Positions 61,912-64,000 of a DNA stretch of 64,000 nucleotides are shown piece after piece. The position numbers and the translations under genes are program-made. The first letter of the stretch is position 1, and each line of letters begins with the position of its first letter. The notes beneath the pieces are model-generated. The model was not told the origin of the DNA. It did no database searches and was given only the letters and a program-made list of their open reading frames with translations. This stretch comes from Rhodobacter sp. (GTDB taxonomy: Bacteria > Pseudomonadota > Alphaproteobacteria > Rhodobacterales > Rhodobacteraceae), in contig JADJAB010000013.1 of assembly GCA_016704435.1 (NCBI GenBank), positions 19,866-83,865 of the forward strand, given 5' to 3'.

Positions 61912-63135
61912 TCAACCGCTGGCCAGCACTTCGGAGCCGATCCAGATATCGCTGCCCGCCCTGAAGATGTATCTGGTGGCCCGGACCGTTCCGTCCTTGC
62001 CGTACTGGATCACCAGCCCGTCCTTCACTTCATATCGCCCTGCGGTCTCGGACTCGCTCGACACGGCGTAGCCGCCGCCGGGGTCAAGGCCGCTGCCGGT
62101 CTCGAAACTGCCGAAAGCTCCGCCAGAGGACCCGTGCGTCCAGCTGCCGTCCGGGTGGAATTCGGTCAGCCCGGCGGAGGACGCGCCGCCCGTGACGCCG
62201 CTTCCGGGAGTGAAGCCCGAGTAGAAGAATGTCGATACCGATCCGTCGATTTTCGTGCCGTCGGTCAAGAGCTCGACCGGGAAAAGGCTGCTGTCGCCCT
62301 TCGCCAGCCCGCTGCCGCTGACTGTCAGGCTCTCGGTCACGCCCGAGGCGAATGACAGGATCAGCGTGCCGTCCGCTTCGTTGTAGCTGCCCCAGTTCAT
62401 GTCGCCTTCCGCCAGCAGGGCGGCGCGGTCGAATGCTGCGGTGCCCGCGGGGGGCGTGCCGTCGTAGAACAGGCCGTCGGGCCAGAAGGTCAGCCAGCGG
62501 TGGTCGATCTGCATCTGCATCATGCCGTCGACACCCAGCATCCACCATGTACTGGTGCCCCAGTAGACACCCGTCAGGCTGCCCGGCTGTGGTGCGGGCA
62601 TCAAGGGTGTCGCGCCTTCCGAGACGAAGCTTGCGCCTTCGATCATCGGCATCACGTCGCGTTCGAAGATGCCGAGGTCGGCGGTCGCTTGCGCTTCGTC
62701 CGAGGCACCGGTTTCAAAGCCGATCAGTTCCATCCGGGCGGTCAGTTTCAGCGCGACCAGGACCTGCAGGTCGCCGTTCAGCTTTTGACCCTGCAGCCCG
62801 GCGGGGTGGCCGTTCAGGTCGATCATTTCGGATGCCAGCGCTTCGACCTGCGGCGGCTCGGTGTCGTCGGGATCGGGGTCGGCGAACCGCAGGGTCTGTG
62901 CGGCCAGATAGCGGTCAAGGGCCAGCGCGCCCTCGTCGCCGGTCGAAAGGTAGATTCGGCAGTACCGGCATTCGTCGTTCGGCAGGTCGGACTTCAACAC
63001 CAGTGTTCCGTCCTCAAGAACGGCGCCGACCGCCCAGCCTTGCGGCGGGTCGAAGATCAGGTTGCCGTGCTGGCGGGTTTCGGCGGCCGCTGGGGCGGCC
63101 AGCAGGCAGGCAAGGGCCAAGGCAGGAATGCGCAT
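61912..63135 (-). CDS. exported hypothetical protein, two-domain
   Basis: A 407-residue protein with a signal peptide (MRIPALALACLLAAPAAA). Residues ~20-190 hold a domain starting ETRQHGNLIFDPPQGWAVG with CRYC and an aspartate-rich stretch DPDPDD; residues ~200-400 form a beta-rich Gly/Ser-rich domain (YNEADGTLILSFASG...GFTPGSGVTGGASSAGLTEFHPDGSW) with repeated strand pattern. Family not recognised; likely periplasmic or surface. ATG at 63135 after GAAGGAG. Convergent with the complex I subunit gene, 13 bases apart. Confidence 0.6.
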   Translation of the reverse strand: MRIPALALACLLAAPAAAETRQHGNLIFDPPQGWAVGAVLEDGTLVLKSDLPNDECRYCRIYLSTGDEGALALDRYLAAQTLRFADPDPDDTEPPQVEALASEMIDLNGHPAGLQGQKLNGDLQVLVALKLTARMELIGFETGASDEAQATADLGIFERDVMPMIEGASFVSEGATPLMPAPQPGSLTGVYWGTSTWWMLGVDGMMQMQIDHRWLTFWPDGLFYDGTPPAGTAAFDRAALLAEGDMNWGSYNEADGTLILSFASGVTESLTVSGSGLAKGDSSLFPVELLTDGTKIDGSVSTFFYSGFTPGSGVTGGASSAGLTEFHPDGSWTHGSSGGAFGSFETGSGLDPGGGYAVSSESETAGRYEVKDGLVIQYGKDGTVRATRYIFRAGSDIWIGSEVLASG

Positions 63136-63277
63136 CGCGGGCTCCTTCGTCATTGGCAACAGGATTGCACAGGGATCAGGCAGGCCAAGTGAGGAATTCG
63201 TGCCTTCGTCCGGGTCTGGCGGGCTTCCGCTTGCCTTGGCGCGGAAGGCGCGGCAGGAAGGGCAAAAGGAGCCGCCC

Positions 63278-63742
63278 ATGACCATCACCATTGCCGAAGA
63301 ACACCCGCTGCCCCCCGATCTGGCCGTATTGTTTGACCGCCACACCGCCGACATGCATGCCGATACGCCGCCGGAATCGATCCACATGATGGACAGGGGC
63401 GCGCTGGCCGCCTTCGGCATCCGGTTCTTCGTGATGCGCGAGGCGGGGCAGCCGCTGGCGATGGGCGCCTTGAAGCGGATCGCGGCCGCACATGCCGAGA
63501 TCAAGTCGATGCATGTGCTGGTCGAGGCGCGCGGGCGCGGCTTGTCGAAGTCGATGCTGGAGCATCTGGTGGCCGAGGCGGCGAAGGACGGCTATGCGCG
63601 GCTGTCGCTGGAAACCGGCGTGCAGCCGACGTTCGTGGCGGCGCGGGCGTTGTATTCAAGGGCGGGTTTCGCCGAATGTGGCCCGTTCGAGGGTTACACG
63701 CCCGATCCGAATTCGGTTTTCATGACCAAGGCGCTTGGCTAG
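63278..63742 (+). CDS. GNAT-family acetyltransferase
   Basis: A 154-residue GNAT. The acetyl-CoA binding segment is VEARGRGLSKSMLEHLV, with KSMHVLV before it and ARALYSRAGFAECGPFEGY near the C-terminus, the usual GNAT arrangement (similar to YhbS/PA4866-like). AAAAGGAGCCGCCC precedes ATG 63278. The N-terminal HMMDRGALAAFGIRFFVM segment places it near bacterial putative N-acetyltransferases. Acceptor unknown. Confidence 0.82.
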   Translation: MTITIAEEHPLPPDLAVLFDRHTADMHADTPPESIHMMDRGALAAFGIRFFVMREAGQPLAMGALKRIAAAHAEIKSMHVLVEARGRGLSKSMLEHLVAEAAKDGYARLSLETGVQPTFVAARALYSRAGFAECGPFEGYTPDPNSVFMTKALG

Positions 63743-63753
63743 AAGGGGCGCAT

Positions 63754-63810
63754 GGTCCCGTAGCTCGGGTGGACGGAGCAGTTGCCTTCCAAGCCGGAGG
63801 TCGGGGCAGG
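63754..63810 (+). other. tRNA-like relic
   Basis: GGTCCCGTAGCTCGGGTGGA followed by CGGAGCA and GCCTTCCAAGCCGG looks like a 5' half-tRNA (D-stem GCTC/GAGC; loop CTTCCAA as in tRNA-Gly UCC), but the T-arm and acceptor 3' strand are missing. It shares CCCGTAGCTC with the tRNA-Arg 130 bases downstream and may be a decayed copy or an integration remnant. Confidence 0.4.
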
Positions 63811-63884
63811 AAGAATAACGGAACAATCGGTGAAAACGGCAGGCGCTTGCGAACCGTTTTCCGAACCGCCAACAGAAGGAACAC

Positions 63885-63961
63885 GGCCCCGTAGCTCAAC
63901 TGGATAGAGCACCTGACTTCTAATCAGGATGTTGGGCGTTCGAGTCGTCCCGGGGTCGCCA
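63885..63961 (+). tRNA. tRNA-Arg (anticodon TCT)
   Basis: Cloverleaf: acceptor GGCCCCG (63885-63891) pairs with CGGGGTC (63951-63957, one G-T). The anticodon stem CCTGA/TCAGG encloses CTTCTAA with anticodon TCT. The T-arm GGGCG/CGTCC has loop TTCGAGT, discriminator G and encoded CCA at 63959-63961. It lies near the right edge and reads AGA codons. Confidence 0.93.
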
Positions 63962-64000
63962 TTCCATTCACTATCCTTGAGACTTTCCCGTAAGTTGCGC

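Overview
The window is high-GC bacterial DNA. Gene content and synteny (ccr after a PlsB-like acyltransferase, DUF952-pyrD, YcjX-GNAT-YcjF, rplY/pth, an NDUFS4-type complex I subunit, TRAP transporters) point to an alphaproteobacterium of the Rhodobacterales (Rhodobacter/Paracoccus relatives). Assignment is by recognition only.

1-17 kb is ordinary chromosome: ccr (ethylmalonyl-CoA pathway), a RecD/UvrD-like helicase, pyrD, an exported metallophosphatase-fold protein with degenerate metal ligands, a choline-kinase-like enzyme, methyltransferases, an HMCES/YedK-type SRAP protein, tRNA-Gly(UCC), truA, the YcjX-GNAT-YcjF operon, a frameshifted pth and rplY. 17-29 kb holds an MFS transporter convergent with a TetR-AruH-AruI-like operon (arginine transaminase pathway), a CDF metal transporter, an SH3 protein, a glyoxylate reductase, a GIY-YIG-like protein and a TerC protein. 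26.8-38.2 kb holds a leftward catabolic unit: DctQMP TRAP transporter, glutamine-synthetase-like ligase, aldehyde dehydrogenase, iron alcohol dehydrogenase and DadA-like oxidase, with a divergent RpiR regulator. It resembles a Puu-type gamma-glutamylation pathway with an alcohol dehydrogenase added, which suggests an amino-alcohol substrate. 38-46 kb has a small flavin monooxygenase/tautomerase/hydrolase cluster, a PKHD dioxygenase with a damaged exported partner, and lepA.

46.3-54.4 kb is an AT-richer island holding one P-loop (STAND-like) NTPase gene split into three pieces by an IS1634-type element and a triple nest of insertion sequences: IS21 inside IS3 (7-bp target duplication GCCAGGG), and IS3 inside an IS481-type element (4-bp duplication GGCT). 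The IS481 element carries an inverted duplication of its own transposase 3' end. 54.4-64 kb returns to chromosome: small lipoproteins, an orphan BrnA, a NYN nuclease, uvrB, a methyltransferase, a complex I subunit, a GNAT and tRNA-Arg(UCU).

Single-base indels interrupt many otherwise well-conserved genes (pth, uvrB, dctM, lepA, a methyltransferase, a GIY-YIG protein and others). That is more likely sequence error than biology, so every frameshift here should be checked against reads before it is interpreted.
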